NCBI RefSeq assembly: GCF_031932625.1
Contig: NZ_JAVSCK010000003.1
Span: 124,001-188,000 of the forward strand
Source of the DNA: Hwangdonia seohaensis
Lineage (GTDB): Bacteria > Bacteroidota > Bacteroidia > Flavobacteriales > Flavobacteriaceae
Direction of reading: 5' to 3'
Length of the DNA: 64,000 nucleotides
Shown here: one piece after another, positions 53,284-62,878 of the stretch
How positions within the stretch are numbered: the first letter of the stretch is position 1
How the letters are laid out: every line of letters begins with the position of its first letter
Notes under the pieces: generated by a model
Database searches by the model: none
Told to the model about the DNA's origin: nothing
The model's input: only the letters and a program-made list of their open reading frames with translations
Position numbers and translations under genes: made by a program

Positions 53284-54243
53284 TCAAATTTCATTAAGTT
53301 CGTTAAAATTTTGCTTAAAGAAATAAAACTGATTTTTATACCAATATGTATTGGCAAAGGATTCAAATGTAAGGGGTTTGTCTGTGTCCACATACAAAAG
53401 GTTTTCAGCCTTTTTAAGGTTTAATTTCGCGTTTTTTAAGTCGTTTACTTTGTAATAGGTTAAAGCCAATCCCAAAAGAGCCTCGTAATCAGAAGGGTTG
53501 TATTTTAGGGTAGTTTTAAAATCGGAAATCGCTTCAATATATTCTCCCAAAAGTAAATGCGATGCCCCTCTAAAAAAATAAGACGACGCATTGTTCTTGT
53601 CAAAATCTAAGGATTTATCAAAATCTATTTTTGCTTGTTTGTAGTAATTTATGTTTAAATGTGCTACACCTCGGTTGTAATAGGTCTCTGTGTTTGGGGC
53701 GATTAAAACAGCTAACGAAAAATCCTTTAGGGCGAGTTTGTGTTTTTCAAGCATTAAAAGCGCATTGGCGCGTTGGGTATAAAATTTATATTCCGTAGGT
53801 GCAACTTCAATAATTTCACTTAAATCTGTAATAGCGCCAATATAATCTTCTAAGTAGTATTTGGTATTTGCCAAATTGTATTGTGCATCAATAAATTGCG
53901 GATCGAGTTTTAATGCATTTTCGTAATCGTTTTTTGCGCCTAAATAATCCTGTAAATTGTATTTTGAATTGCCTCTGTTGTAATAAGAATCGGCATCTGG
54001 TTTATAAATAATTATTTTCGTGTAGTCCAATATGGCGCCATAATAGTCACCCAAATTATTTTTGGCGATACCTCTATAAAAATAGGCGTCAAAATGCTTT
54101 GGTTCTAAGGCAATTACTTGGGTAAGCAACTCTATTTTCTGTTTGTCGTCTGTTGCTCTATAGGCTTGTCTATATAGCTTTTTTGCTTGTCCAGAGCTTA
54201 ATAGGGGGAAGATTGCTAGTAGTAGTATGGCGATTTTTTTCAT
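53284..54243 (-). CDS. Secreted tetratricopeptide repeat protein
   Basis: A 319-residue protein with a signal peptide (MKKIAILLLAIFPLLSSGQ) and about eight TPR units in succession, such as FDAYFYRGIAKNNLGDYYGA, ADSYYNRGNSKYNLQDYLGA and ASSYFFRGASHLLLGEYIEA. The repeats are of the YYNRGxxxxNL-DY type frequent in Bacteroidota. Probably periplasmic scaffold; partner unknown. Confidence 0.82.
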   Translation of the reverse strand: MKKIAILLLAIFPLLSSGQAKKLYRQAYRATDDKQKIELLTQVIALEPKHFDAYFYRGIAKNNLGDYYGAILDYTKIIIYKPDADSYYNRGNSKYNLQDYLGAKNDYENALKLDPQFIDAQYNLANTKYYLEDYIGAITDLSEIIEVAPTEYKFYTQRANALLMLEKHKLALKDFSLAVLIAPNTETYYNRGVAHLNINYYKQAKIDFDKSLDFDKNNASSYFFRGASHLLLGEYIEAISDFKTTLKYNPSDYEALLGLALTYYKVNDLKNAKLNLKKAENLLYVDTDKPLTFESFANTYWYKNQFYFFKQNFNELNEI

Positions 54244-54372
54244 TTTATAAAACAGTTGAAAAATGTGAAATTACAGTTCATTACAATCAATAAAGTTAGT
54301 AATATTTTGTGTATAAATAGGTTTTTCTTTTAGAAGAAAAAAATCGAATAAAATGTATTTTGTCGAAGTTTT

Positions 54373-54404
54373 TTTGCATTTCATACGAATTATAACTAGC
54401 TTTG
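54373..54404 (+). promoter_or_regulatory. Two-box promoter of the large T9SS surface protein
   Basis: TTTG (54373-54376), 20 nt, TAGCTTTG (54397-54404): both Bacteroidota promoter elements with the same spacing as the tracrRNA promoter, 34 nt before the ATG. Confidence 0.75.
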
Positions 54405-54438
54405 TATGTTTAGTTTATAAAACTATAGCCCCAAAAAT

Positions 54439-57400
54439 ATGAAAAGAAACCTACCTTCATTTGGCATTAAACCTGCCCTATATTTAATTTTGTTTTTACT
54501 AATAAATTTTGTTGGTAACGCCCAGATAATTCAAGTTGAAATCGTAGGAGGAGCTGTGGTTACCCAAGGTTCTACTATAACGATTAATGCTGGTAATAGT
54601 TTGGATTTCAGAATTACAAATATTGAAACTGGCAATTGTGGTAATTTGAGAATTCAGGATATAGATATTACCAATACTACCGATTTTGATATATCGCCAA
54701 ATAATCCAAGGGATAGGATAAAACCAGCCGGCTGTAGAGGGGATCACGATCTTTATTTTGAGGTTGAAAACCTAAGCCCAACTTGTACAACTGCGATTAC
54801 GGAGGTTGTTATAGAAATTAGAAATCAACCAGATTTTAGTTTTTTTTTAGAAGTAAATTCCTCACCTATTATGTCTATAGTTGGGGGTAGCCCTCCTGCC
54901 GATGTAATGCACGGAGATACTACAACATCGGATGTAAATGGAACGTATTTTGGAGTGGTAGAAGAAGGTGCTGTTGTGATTAGAAATTTTTTCATTACTA
55001 ATACGGGAAGTTGTCCACTTGAAATTTCTTCTATAACATCTTCATTATCGGATTTTGTATTAGATGGGTTTCTGTTCTCTCCAACTCTAACACCTTTGCC
55101 ATATACAGCTAGCATTGATCCTGGAGACTATGCCATTTTTAGGGTTTCATTTATTGGACCAGTTGGGGGTTCTGGAACACTTACCTCAACTATAAGTATT
55201 TCAAACACTGATAACACTACTTATACATTTAATGTTAGCGCCGAAATGTTCAATTTTAATATTCCTGGACCTGGAGGTATTACAGCGGATTTTCGACTTT
55301 GGTTAAAATCAACTAGAGGGATAGTTAAATCGGGATCTAATATAACGGATTGGATAGATTTAGGAACAAATGGGAAAGATGCCACAACAGACCCAGGAAA
55401 AGAGCCAACATATATGGATACCGCAGCAGAGAATATCAATTTTAATCCGGTGATTAAATTTGAAAATGATGGTGCAGGTATAGAGCAATACATGTATAAT
55501 GCTACAAATGGCTTTTATAGTCAGGATATGTTTATTGTTATGATTCCTGATGCTACTATGACAAGTGCGTCTCCTAGAAACACTATTTTTTCTGGGGTGT
55601 CTTCAGGTAATGCAGGAGATATAACTGGTGTAGGATTTGGCGATTATTCATCTGCATTTCCTAATGAAACCTTATCATATAACCAAAATATACCTGGAGG
55701 AGGAAGCTATAATGGTGTTGCAGAAAGTGGTACATCTTACTCTAATGCTGGAATTATTAATGTAAGAAATGATTCCGATATAGTACTGGGTGGGCAAGAA
55801 ATTTTATATAATTCATCTGTATTAACAGCAACATCTGTTGATGATATTCCATATGCAAATGTTGGAGACCCGGGGCCGCCAACTGTTTTAGGTACAGAGT
55901 ATTGGATTGGTAGAAATTTTGATGTCGTTGGTAGTTTAAATGGTCGTGTGGCTGAGATTTTTACATTTGCTGAGCGCGTAGCGGATGCTGATAGACAAAA
56001 AATAGAATCTTATTTAGCCATCAAATACGGCATTACTTTGGGAACTTCAACTCAGGTTGAAAAAGACTATATCAATTCATTTAATACTTCCATTTGGGAT
56101 ATTTCTGCAAACACCGGCTATAATTACCATGTGGCTGGAATTGGTAGAGATTCTATATCGGATTTAAACCAAAAGCAATCAAAAACATTAAATATAGCAA
56201 ATGAAGTAACTATTGGTTTAAACGGAATTTTCGCTACGAATAGTGCTAATACAAATGAATTTAAAAAAGATGGCGATTTCTTGGTTTGGGGTAGTAATGA
56301 TGCAGCGTATACAGCTAGTGGCTCGAATACAGTAACTGTTGCCACTGGAATAACAACCTCTTTGACAAGAATTTTAAGACAATGGAAAATTGTTGAATCC
56401 ATTGAAGATGCAGGTGGCGATGTAGAAAACGTGTTTGTTTCTATACCTTCTGCGGTATTTAGTAGTTTTACTCTTGGAGCCGATGAAGAATATGCACTTG
56501 TTGTAGCTGATAATGATAATTTTGCAAATGGAGATATTATTGATGTTGTTCCTTTAGTGTCCGATGGTGCTGGGAATTTACAAACATGGTACGATTTTGA
56601 TGGAACAAAATATTTTACGTTCGCAAAAGTGTCTAAATTTTCTGGAAATCACTCGGTAAGTATTGATGCAGATGGCTATTTGATAGGAGAATATGCAATT
56701 AATTTAAATATTGATGCCTTTACAATTTCGGCATGGGTTAAAAGTGCTTCTAGTGCCAACACCAGAACAATTATGGCTAAAGGAAGCAAATTGCAATTAA
56801 GGTTAAACCCTTCTGATCAAATTGAAGTGATGCTTGATGATGATGTAACACCAAGGTTTACATCCACAATGGTTTTAAATGATGGAAAATGGCATCAAGT
56901 AACCTTTGTGTATAAAAGTGGTTCTATCTTTTTATATGTCGATGGTGTTTTAGATAAATCGGAACAGGACGTTGAACCACCAACACCTAACTTTAATAGA
57001 TTTTCCGTAGGTGCTGTATATATAGATAAAAACAATATTATCAATCCGTTTTTAGGCGAGATTGACGAAGTGTATATATGGGATCAAGGGCTTACACAAG
57101 ACCAAGTGCGTTACCTTATGAATCAAGAAGTTGAACGATTTGATATTAGCGGTACAGATTATGTTAACGGAGAAGTATTACCTCAAGCCTCATCAAGCAA
57201 TGAGGTTACGACTATTCCTTGGGGTGACTTAAGGACGTATTACGATTTTAATTCATTTTATGGCTCGACAGTTGAAGGTAGAGCAGATGTAAGGTATTTT
57301 TTGCGACTAAAATATTTAGATAAAGATAAGGAGTTGGTTGATGCACAAACAATACCAGTGCCTTATGTTTCTGTAGCAAATGGTGCTTGGGATATGCCTG

Positions 57401-59343
57401 CAACTTGGAGAAATAATGCTGATCAAGTTTTGCCAAATTCTTTAAGTTTAGATGGGGTTACAATGGTTAATTGGAATATTGTAGAAATAGGACACGACAT
57501 TACTTCCGGAGATAGAGATATTGCCCTGTTGGGATTAAAGCAAACCGCAGGAAAACTTACCATAGCAGACCCCGTAGACCCTCAGGATGAAACTAATTCT
57601 GGCCAAGCGTTAACCGTAACCAATTATTTGGAAATAGACGGGATAATCGATTTGGTTGGCGAATCGCAATTCATTCAAACAGAAGGCAGTGTATTAGATG
57701 CCGATAGTGGAGGTTTTATAGAACGCGACCAACAAGGTACCGCCAATGGATTTAATTATAATTATTGGTCATCTTCGGTAGGCCCAATAACAGGTAGTAC
57801 AATCACGAGAGGCACAGGGGTTTCTTATCTGAACAATAACCATACTATAGATGGTGTTTTAAATGACGGAACAGACACAGATCTTTACCTAGGCATAGAT
57901 TTTATCACGAACCAAAATACCGGAAGTGGCCCACCGCCGCCACCGGGTTCAGCAAAGGAAATAAGCTCGTATTGGTTGTATAAGTTCTATGGTCCAGAAG
58001 ATGATTATTTTTCTTGGGAAAGCATAGATCAAAACACAAGTCTACAAGCCGGAGAAGGCTTTACCATGAAAGGTACTTTAGGGGCTGTTGCGATTACAGA
58101 TCAGCAAAACTATGTGTTTACAGGATTGCCAAATAATGGCGATATTACATTGCCTCTTGATAAAAGTTCTGGTGATGTAGACCGATTGATAGGTAACCCA
58201 TATCCGTCGGCCATTGATGCCACAGAGTTTATTTTAGACAACATGAGCATTGCTAATGGCGGAAACAATGCAAGCGGAACCATATTTAATGGCGCCTTAT
58301 ATTTTTGGGATCATTTTGGTGAACAAAACACCCACGTCTTAAAAGGCTACGTTGGTGGTTATGCAACCTATAATTTAACAGGAGGAGCCGCGGCAATTTC
58401 CAATGATGTTAGAATTAATAATGATATGTCTTCGGGTTCAAAAATACCAGGGCAATACATCCCGGTAAATCAAGGGTTTTTTGTATCGACAGCCATAGAT
58501 GGTTTTACAGACGATAATGGCGCCGTAATTTCAGTAGTAGATGGCGGCGATATTGTATTTAAAAACAGCCAGCGCGTTTTTGCTACCGAACAGGCAGCCT
58601 CATCTATCTTTTTTCGAGATTCTAATAAAAATAAAACGACAGGCGACCCACAAAATAAAACAAGTAATCTTACAAAATCGTCTTCAATTAGATTAATGTA
58701 TAGTTCCCCAAAAGGCTATCATAGGCAATTATTGTTAGGGAGAAATACAAATGCGTCAAAAGGTTTTGATTTAGGATACGATGCTTTTATGATTGATGTC
58801 AATGAAGAGGATATGTTTTGGAATATTGCACAGCACAAATTTGTGATTCAAGGGGTCGGTAATTTTGATGATACCAATGAATTTCCACTGGGGTTAATCG
58901 TTAAAAATTCTGGAATAGTAAAGATTAAATTGGAAGCTGTTGAAAATTTAGAGACAGCCAAAACACTATATATAAAAGACAATGTAACCAATGAAACGGT
59001 ATTAATAAACAACAAACCGTTTGAAATGTTTTTAGACGCCGGAACTTACCATGATAGGTTTTCATTAGTGTTTCAGTCGCAATCCTTAACAACTGAAGAT
59101 GTTGAAGTAGCCGATAATGTGTCTGTTTACTTTGATAAATCAATATCGGAATTAAAAGTAAGAGGATTGAATGATAGCGAGATTTTAAGCATTACGTTAT
59201 TTAATATTATTGGTCAAGAAATAAAGTTTATAGATTATACATCCAATAAAACATCAAAACAAGTTCATGTAAATACCGGTGCTTATATTGTGCAGTTAAA
59301 CACTGATAAAGGAACAATCAATAAAAAAATTATTATTGAATAG
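54439..59343 (+). CDS. Large secreted surface protein with LamG domain and T9SS sorting domain
   Basis: A 1,634-residue exoprotein. A signal peptide is at residues 1-28. A choice-of-anchor-D-like beta domain at ~150-275 has NGTYFGVVEEGAVVIRNFFI, then DFRLWLKSTRGI and a LamG-like block (~275-540) ending EIFTFAERVADADRQKIESY. A second LamG/concanavalin fold is at ~754-897 (FTISAWVKSA, GKWHQVTFVY, LYVDGVLDKS, GEIDEVYIWDQGLT). A long C-terminal half of beta type follows, and finally a T9SS type A domain (~1560-1634, ITLFNIIGQEIKFI, GAYIVQLNTDKGTINKKIIIE). No catalytic motif is seen. Likely an adhesin or glycan-binding surface protein. It has a strong promoter and stands alone. Confidence 0.85.
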   Translation: MKRNLPSFGIKPALYLILFLLINFVGNAQIIQVEIVGGAVVTQGSTITINAGNSLDFRITNIETGNCGNLRIQDIDITNTTDFDISPNNPRDRIKPAGCRGDHDLYFEVENLSPTCTTAITEVVIEIRNQPDFSFFLEVNSSPIMSIVGGSPPADVMHGDTTTSDVNGTYFGVVEEGAVVIRNFFITNTGSCPLEISSITSSLSDFVLDGFLFSPTLTPLPYTASIDPGDYAIFRVSFIGPVGGSGTLTSTISISNTDNTTYTFNVSAEMFNFNIPGPGGITADFRLWLKSTRGIVKSGSNITDWIDLGTNGKDATTDPGKEPTYMDTAAENINFNPVIKFENDGAGIEQYMYNATNGFYSQDMFIVMIPDATMTSASPRNTIFSGVSSGNAGDITGVGFGDYSSAFPNETLSYNQNIPGGGSYNGVAESGTSYSNAGIINVRNDSDIVLGGQEILYNSSVLTATSVDDIPYANVGDPGPPTVLGTEYWIGRNFDVVGSLNGRVAEIFTFAERVADADRQKIESYLAIKYGITLGTSTQVEKDYINSFNTSIWDISANTGYNYHVAGIGRDSISDLNQKQSKTLNIANEVTIGLNGIFATNSANTNEFKKDGDFLVWGSNDAAYTASGSNTVTVATGITTSLTRILRQWKIVESIEDAGGDVENVFVSIPSAVFSSFTLGADEEYALVVADNDNFANGDIIDVVPLVSDGAGNLQTWYDFDGTKYFTFAKVSKFSGNHSVSIDADGYLIGEYAINLNIDAFTISAWVKSASSANTRTIMAKGSKLQLRLNPSDQIEVMLDDDVTPRFTSTMVLNDGKWHQVTFVYKSGSIFLYVDGVLDKSEQDVEPPTPNFNRFSVGAVYIDKNNIINPFLGEIDEVYIWDQGLTQDQVRYLMNQEVERFDISGTDYVNGEVLPQASSSNEVTTIPWGDLRTYYDFNSFYGSTVEGRADVRYFLRLKYLDKDKELVDAQTIPVPYVSVANGAWDMPATWRNNADQVLPNSLSLDGVTMVNWNIVEIGHDITSGDRDIALLGLKQTAGKLTIADPVDPQDETNSGQALTVTNYLEIDGIIDLVGESQFIQTEGSVLDADSGGFIERDQQGTANGFNYNYWSSSVGPITGSTITRGTGVSYLNNNHTIDGVLNDGTDTDLYLGIDFITNQNTGSGPPPPPGSAKEISSYWLYKFYGPEDDYFSWESIDQNTSLQAGEGFTMKGTLGAVAITDQQNYVFTGLPNNGDITLPLDKSSGDVDRLIGNPYPSAIDATEFILDNMSIANGGNNASGTIFNGALYFWDHFGEQNTHVLKGYVGGYATYNLTGGAAAISNDVRINNDMSSGSKIPGQYIPVNQGFFVSTAIDGFTDDNGAVISVVDGGDIVFKNSQRVFATEQAASSIFFRDSNKNKTTGDPQNKTSNLTKSSSIRLMYSSPKGYHRQLLLGRNTNASKGFDLGYDAFMIDVNEEDMFWNIAQHKFVIQGVGNFDDTNEFPLGLIVKNSGIVKIKLEAVENLETAKTLYIKDNVTNETVLINNKPFEMFLDAGTYHDRFSLVFQSQSLTTEDVEVADNVSVYFDKSISELKVRGLNDSEILSITLFNIIGQEIKFIDYTSNKTSKQVHVNTGAYIVQLNTDKGTINKKIIIE

Positions 59344-59347
59344 CGTT

Positions 59348-60595
59348 TTATTTATGGTTGAGTAGTTTTAATTTCTTTTTCTGTAAATAGTCCTTTTCCA
59401 ACTGGTTATTTACCGTATTTAAAGCCAAATCAAGATACTTAATGGCATCGTTACATTTATTAACGGCCAAAAAATATTCTGCTTTAGCACCATAAAACAG
59501 ATAAGCGCGTTGTTCAAAATCTTCAGGTTTAATATCGTCTAAATAGGCTTTTGCAATTTCTAAATCTTGATTTTGTATGCACACCACAGCCATGTTTAGC
59601 ACATGAATTGGCATAGGTTGTAAAGCATTTAGGCATTGATACCAATAGTGGATTTTTCCCCAATCGGTAGTCTCAAAGGTTTTGGCGCGCAAATGTTCGG
59701 CAGCAATGGCGGCTTCGTAATGGTAACACGAAAACCCCGTTTGATCAACCACCGCTTTATTCATCATGGAATTGCCCATTTTTATAAGTGGAATATACCA
59801 TTCTGCTCTGTCCTGGTTTTTTAAATCCAAAAGTTCGTTTCCGGCATTGGTTTTGGTTTCCAAACGTGCCGAATGAAAACACATCAACGCACACAAAGCA
59901 TAAACCTCAGGCGTTCGGGTCAATTCATTTTTTAAAAGCATTTGGGTTAAACGCATGGCTTCACCACACAATTCTTTGCGGATAAGTATGTTGCGATTAT
60001 TGGAGTGAAACCCTTCGTTAAATATAAGATACAATACTTCCATAACACTTTCTAAACGCTGCGGTAAGGCTTTGCCTTGCGGAATTTGAAATTTTAATTG
60101 CGATTGCTCAATCGCTTTCCGTGCTCGCAACAAGCGTTTTTTAATAGTGTCTTCTTTGGTGAGCAATGCCGATGAAATTTCCTTGATGCTAAACCCGGAA
60201 ACGGTTTTTAAGGCGAACGATATGCGGTCTCTCGCATCCAATTTGGGGTGGCAAGCCGTAAAAATCATGCGCAGTTGTGCATCTTCAATTTCCGAATCTA
60301 AAAAGAGCTCGTTTATGGCAATAGCGTCTGTTCCAAGATTGATGTTCGGCAGGTGTTTGCGCTCCGTTTTTAGTTTTCTAAAAATATCCAATACCCTGTT
60401 TTTGGCCGCTTGGGTTAACCACGCTTCGGGGTACTCCGGCTGTTTGTTCCGCCAACTAATGCTGGCTTTTATAAAGGTGTCTTGCACGGCATCTTCAATA
60501 ATTTCCAGATGTTTAATACCAAAAATTCGTGTTAAAACAGAAACCATCTTTCCGCTGTGGTGGCGAAAAAGATGGTCTATAAGTTTGGGTTCCAT
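59348..60595 (-). CDS. ECF42-type RNA polymerase sigma factor with TPR-like C-terminal domain
   Basis: A 415-residue ECF sigma factor. Sigma2 is at ~10-75 (IIEDAVQDTFIKASISWR). Sigma4 is at ~115-165 (RMIFTACHPKLDARDRISFAL, cut; FSIKEISSALLTKEDTIKKRL). A long C-terminal extension (DUF6596/TPR-like, starting YLIFNEGFHSNN) replaces a classical anti-sigma partner. This domain order, with a DGPF/YciI gene directly upstream, is the ECF42 arrangement. No anti-sigma gene is seen. The start overlaps the YciI stop by 1 nt (TAATG), so they are co-translated. Confidence 0.88.
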   Translation of the reverse strand: MEPKLIDHLFRHHSGKMVSVLTRIFGIKHLEIIEDAVQDTFIKASISWRNKQPEYPEAWLTQAAKNRVLDIFRKLKTERKHLPNINLGTDAIAINELFLDSEIEDAQLRMIFTACHPKLDARDRISFALKTVSGFSIKEISSALLTKEDTIKKRLLRARKAIEQSQLKFQIPQGKALPQRLESVMEVLYLIFNEGFHSNNRNILIRKELCGEAMRLTQMLLKNELTRTPEVYALCALMCFHSARLETKTNAGNELLDLKNQDRAEWYIPLIKMGNSMMNKAVVDQTGFSCYHYEAAIAAEHLRAKTFETTDWGKIHYWYQCLNALQPMPIHVLNMAVVCIQNQDLEIAKAYLDDIKPEDFEQRAYLFYGAKAEYFLAVNKCNDAIKYLDLALNTVNNQLEKDYLQKKKLKLLNHK

Positions 60596-60942
60596 TATTG
60601 GTCAAAAACCATAATTTCACGAATTTCAACCGTGCCGCCCAAATCGTAATCCGGATAATCCTCGGCAATTTTTTCAACCGCATCAAAATCTTTAGCCTTA
60701 ACAATGTAATAGCCGCCAACAATCTCCTTAACCTCGGCCGAAGTTAAATCGGTAACCGTCCTGTTTTTACCAACCACACGACGTATTTGCGGCGTTAATG
60801 CGTTGCCATGGCTCACAATTCCAGCCTGCGTCATTTTATCGTGCCATGCAAACCATTGGCCCATTCTGCTTTGTAAATCTTCTGGCGAAAGCCCCAATTC
60901 GGTGTAATCTGCCCCAATAAAAATCATCATAAATTCTTTCAT
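60595..60942 (-). CDS. YciI/DGPF family protein
   Basis: A 115-residue ferredoxin-like-fold protein: MKEFMMIFIGADYTELGLSP, MGQWFAWHDKMTQAGIV, GGYYIVKAKDFDAVEKIAED and VEIREIMVFDQ. This is the DGPF-type YciI family that is regularly paired with ECF42 sigma factors and is a likely target of that sigma factor. Its biochemical role is unknown. It is first in the two-gene operon. Confidence 0.88.
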   Translation of the reverse strand: MKEFMMIFIGADYTELGLSPEDLQSRMGQWFAWHDKMTQAGIVSHGNALTPQIRRVVGKNRTVTDLTSAEVKEIVGGYYIVKAKDFDAVEKIAEDYPDYDLGGTVEIREIMVFDQ

Positions 60943-61324
60943 AATTATATATTTTAAAGTTTATATAGTTAAGACGTTTGCTAGATTGGAAAAGGGGACA
61001 GCATTTTCAAATTTATTAAAATTCCTTTGAAAAAAGGAATCTCATTTTATAAAGATAGTGTTATCGGGCTTGACGATTATTTCAAGAAGTTGGGCGTTAC
61101 CCACTTTTGCTTTTAATGGCAAAAGTGCGTCAGGCTTGAAGTTTATCTTGAGCGAATTCGAAAGGCTATGTCTTTTTAAACCGTCATCGCGAGGAGGTAA
61201 CGACGTGGCAATCTATTAAATATTAGTTCCCAAGCAAAATCAATACCTTCCACATTTTAAAAAGGATGCCGCTGCAATCCTTAACGCGGAAAAAAACGGA
61301 TTGAAAATTATCTTTTTTTTTAAC
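60943..61324. other. Non-coding region filled by dispersed repeats
   Basis: No gene. It holds the repeat composite described at 61092-61290. The flanks are AT-rich and contain no clear promoter for the YciI operon. Confidence 0.6.
61092..61290 (+). repeat. Composite of dispersed repeats
   Basis: GGGCGTTACCCACTTTTG and CAAAAGTGCGTCAGGCTT open it, and CCGCTGCAATCCTTAACGC closes it: the ends match the family at 15065 and 39790. In between lie TTGAGCGAATTCGAAAGG (a variant of the GAGCGCAGTCGAAG block) and CGTCATCGCGAGGAGG ... GTGGCAATCT (61186-61218), which also occurs at 24313-24343. It looks like repeats nested or stacked in one spot. Confidence 0.65.
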
Positions 61325-62620
61325 TCAGTTTCTTGGGTTAGGCGTGCTTTCTTGTTCTTTTTCCATTTGTGAACTTATAAAAGGTATTCTAGGGGCTAAA
61401 AAGTATCCTGTCAAACTCGCAAATAATATAGGGATGAAATGTCCAAATCCTGTTAAAGTAGCGAGTAAAATTGTAGTACTCATTGGAGTTCGAGTAACGC
61501 AAGCATTAATTGCCGCCATACAACTAACAATTGCTAACGTCAGGTTAATAGTTGGAAATAATTGATGGATTATTAGTCCTAAAGTTGCTCCAACAAAAAA
61601 AAGTGGAATAATAAATCCACCCCTCCAACCTGATGTCACGGTTATTGAAATAGCCACTATTTTAAAAACCAATATTACAAACAGCAAAGTTAAAGAGTAA
61701 TTTCCTAAAAGCAGGTCGTTAATTTCGTGATGTCCGAAGTATCGGGTTATTGGGATATAAAATGCTATGATACCAAGCAAAATACCACCAATTAGTGTTT
61801 TGATATAAATAGGTATTGGATTTATTTCAAAAATAGATTTGAAAAATTTTGCACAAAAAATAAAAGCCCATCCAAAGGTTGCTCCTATTATTGCAAAAAG
61901 AACGGCGTAGCCAAAATCGAATATCCCGGAATATTCATAAGCAGATAAATCCCATATTGGGCCAAGACCCAAATGAATAATCAAAGCGAATACCAAATAA
62001 CTAAAGCAACTAGCAACAAATGCAGGAATTATGGCTTTGTAGTATTCAACCGCGTGTTTGTGGTGTAGTATTTCTAAAGAAAATAAACTACCGCCCAAAG
62101 GAGCTCCAAATAATGCAGTAAACCCTGAAGCCATTCCTGCTATACTTAAAGACCTTAACTCTTCACCTTTAAGTCGGAATAATTTACCTAACCAGGTGCC
62201 TATCGAACCTGTTACTTGTACCAAGGGTGCTTCTGGCCCGAGACTTCCACCCGACGTAACACACAATAAGGATGAAAGTACCATTGAAGGATTGTTTTTG
62301 GGGTCAAGTTTGCCCTTGTTAAATCTAATGTTGTTTACAATTAAATTTATTTCTCCTGGGTCACCAATAAAGTGAATTATTAAGCCTGCTAAAAAACCAC
62401 AAATTGCCATTACAGGAATTACTTGCCAACCACTAAAAAAGGTTAGTTGGTGAGTCAGAAATTCAAGCCCAACCCAATAAGCGCCTGCTGTTATCCCACC
62501 TACTAATCCAAGTAGAGCCCATAATAAAAAAGTCCGACTGAAAACGAAAGGATTAAATCGAACCGGTTGGTCTAAAATATTTAAATACGTTACTAATTTT
62601 CTTCTTCGTTTTAATTTCAC
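61325..62620 (-). CDS. ClC family chloride channel/transporter
   Basis: A 431-residue membrane protein with ~10-12 helices. Anion-path motifs: GGSLGPEAPLVQ (in place of the GREGP loop), GAPLGGSLFSLE, and GWRGGFIIPLFFVGATLG (the GxFxP loop). Opposite the E. coli ClC gating glutamate (second residue before GP) this protein has Leu, so proton-coupled exchange is unlikely by that residue; a passive channel or another ion is possible. The N-terminus starts KLKRRRKLV, cytoplasmic. There is no CBS domain. Confidence 0.85.
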   Translation of the reverse strand: MKLKRRRKLVTYLNILDQPVRFNPFVFSRTFLLWALLGLVGGITAGAYWVGLEFLTHQLTFFSGWQVIPVMAICGFLAGLIIHFIGDPGEINLIVNNIRFNKGKLDPKNNPSMVLSSLLCVTSGGSLGPEAPLVQVTGSIGTWLGKLFRLKGEELRSLSIAGMASGFTALFGAPLGGSLFSLEILHHKHAVEYYKAIIPAFVASCFSYLVFALIIHLGLGPIWDLSAYEYSGIFDFGYAVLFAIIGATFGWAFIFCAKFFKSIFEINPIPIYIKTLIGGILLGIIAFYIPITRYFGHHEINDLLLGNYSLTLLFVILVFKIVAISITVTSGWRGGFIIPLFFVGATLGLIIHQLFPTINLTLAIVSCMAAINACVTRTPMSTTILLATLTGFGHFIPILFASLTGYFLAPRIPFISSQMEKEQESTPNPRN

Positions 62621-62646
62621 TTTTTCGTTTTATAAGGCATACAATG

Positions 62647-62654
62647 CAAAGATA
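62647..62654 (-). promoter_or_regulatory. -7 promoter box for the ClC gene
   Basis: On the minus strand TATCTTTG matches TAnnTTTG, 27-34 nt upstream of the ATG at 62620. Confidence 0.5.
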
Positions 62655-62786
62655 AAATTCTGTTTCATTAATGAAATAAACCTGACAGCTTTTGAGACAA
62701 CACAAGTGAATAATATGGGTTACTAAACGAATTTAGCTAATATTTCTGACAAATTTAAATACCCTAAATACAAAACCTCATATAAC

Positions 62787-62829
62787 AAAAAAGAGATTGT
62801 CTAATAAGTTTAGACAACCTCTTTTTTTA
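62787..62829. terminator. Terminator after pruA
   Basis: AAAAAAGAGATTGTCTAA, loop TAAG, TTTAGACAACCTCTTTTTTT: an imperfect 12-bp stem with A/T runs, ~50 nt past the pruA stop codon. Works on the minus strand. Confidence 0.75.
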
Positions 62830-62878
62830 AATAATTTAGGTTTCTCTATTATGAGATTCCTGCGTCCGCAGGAATTTG

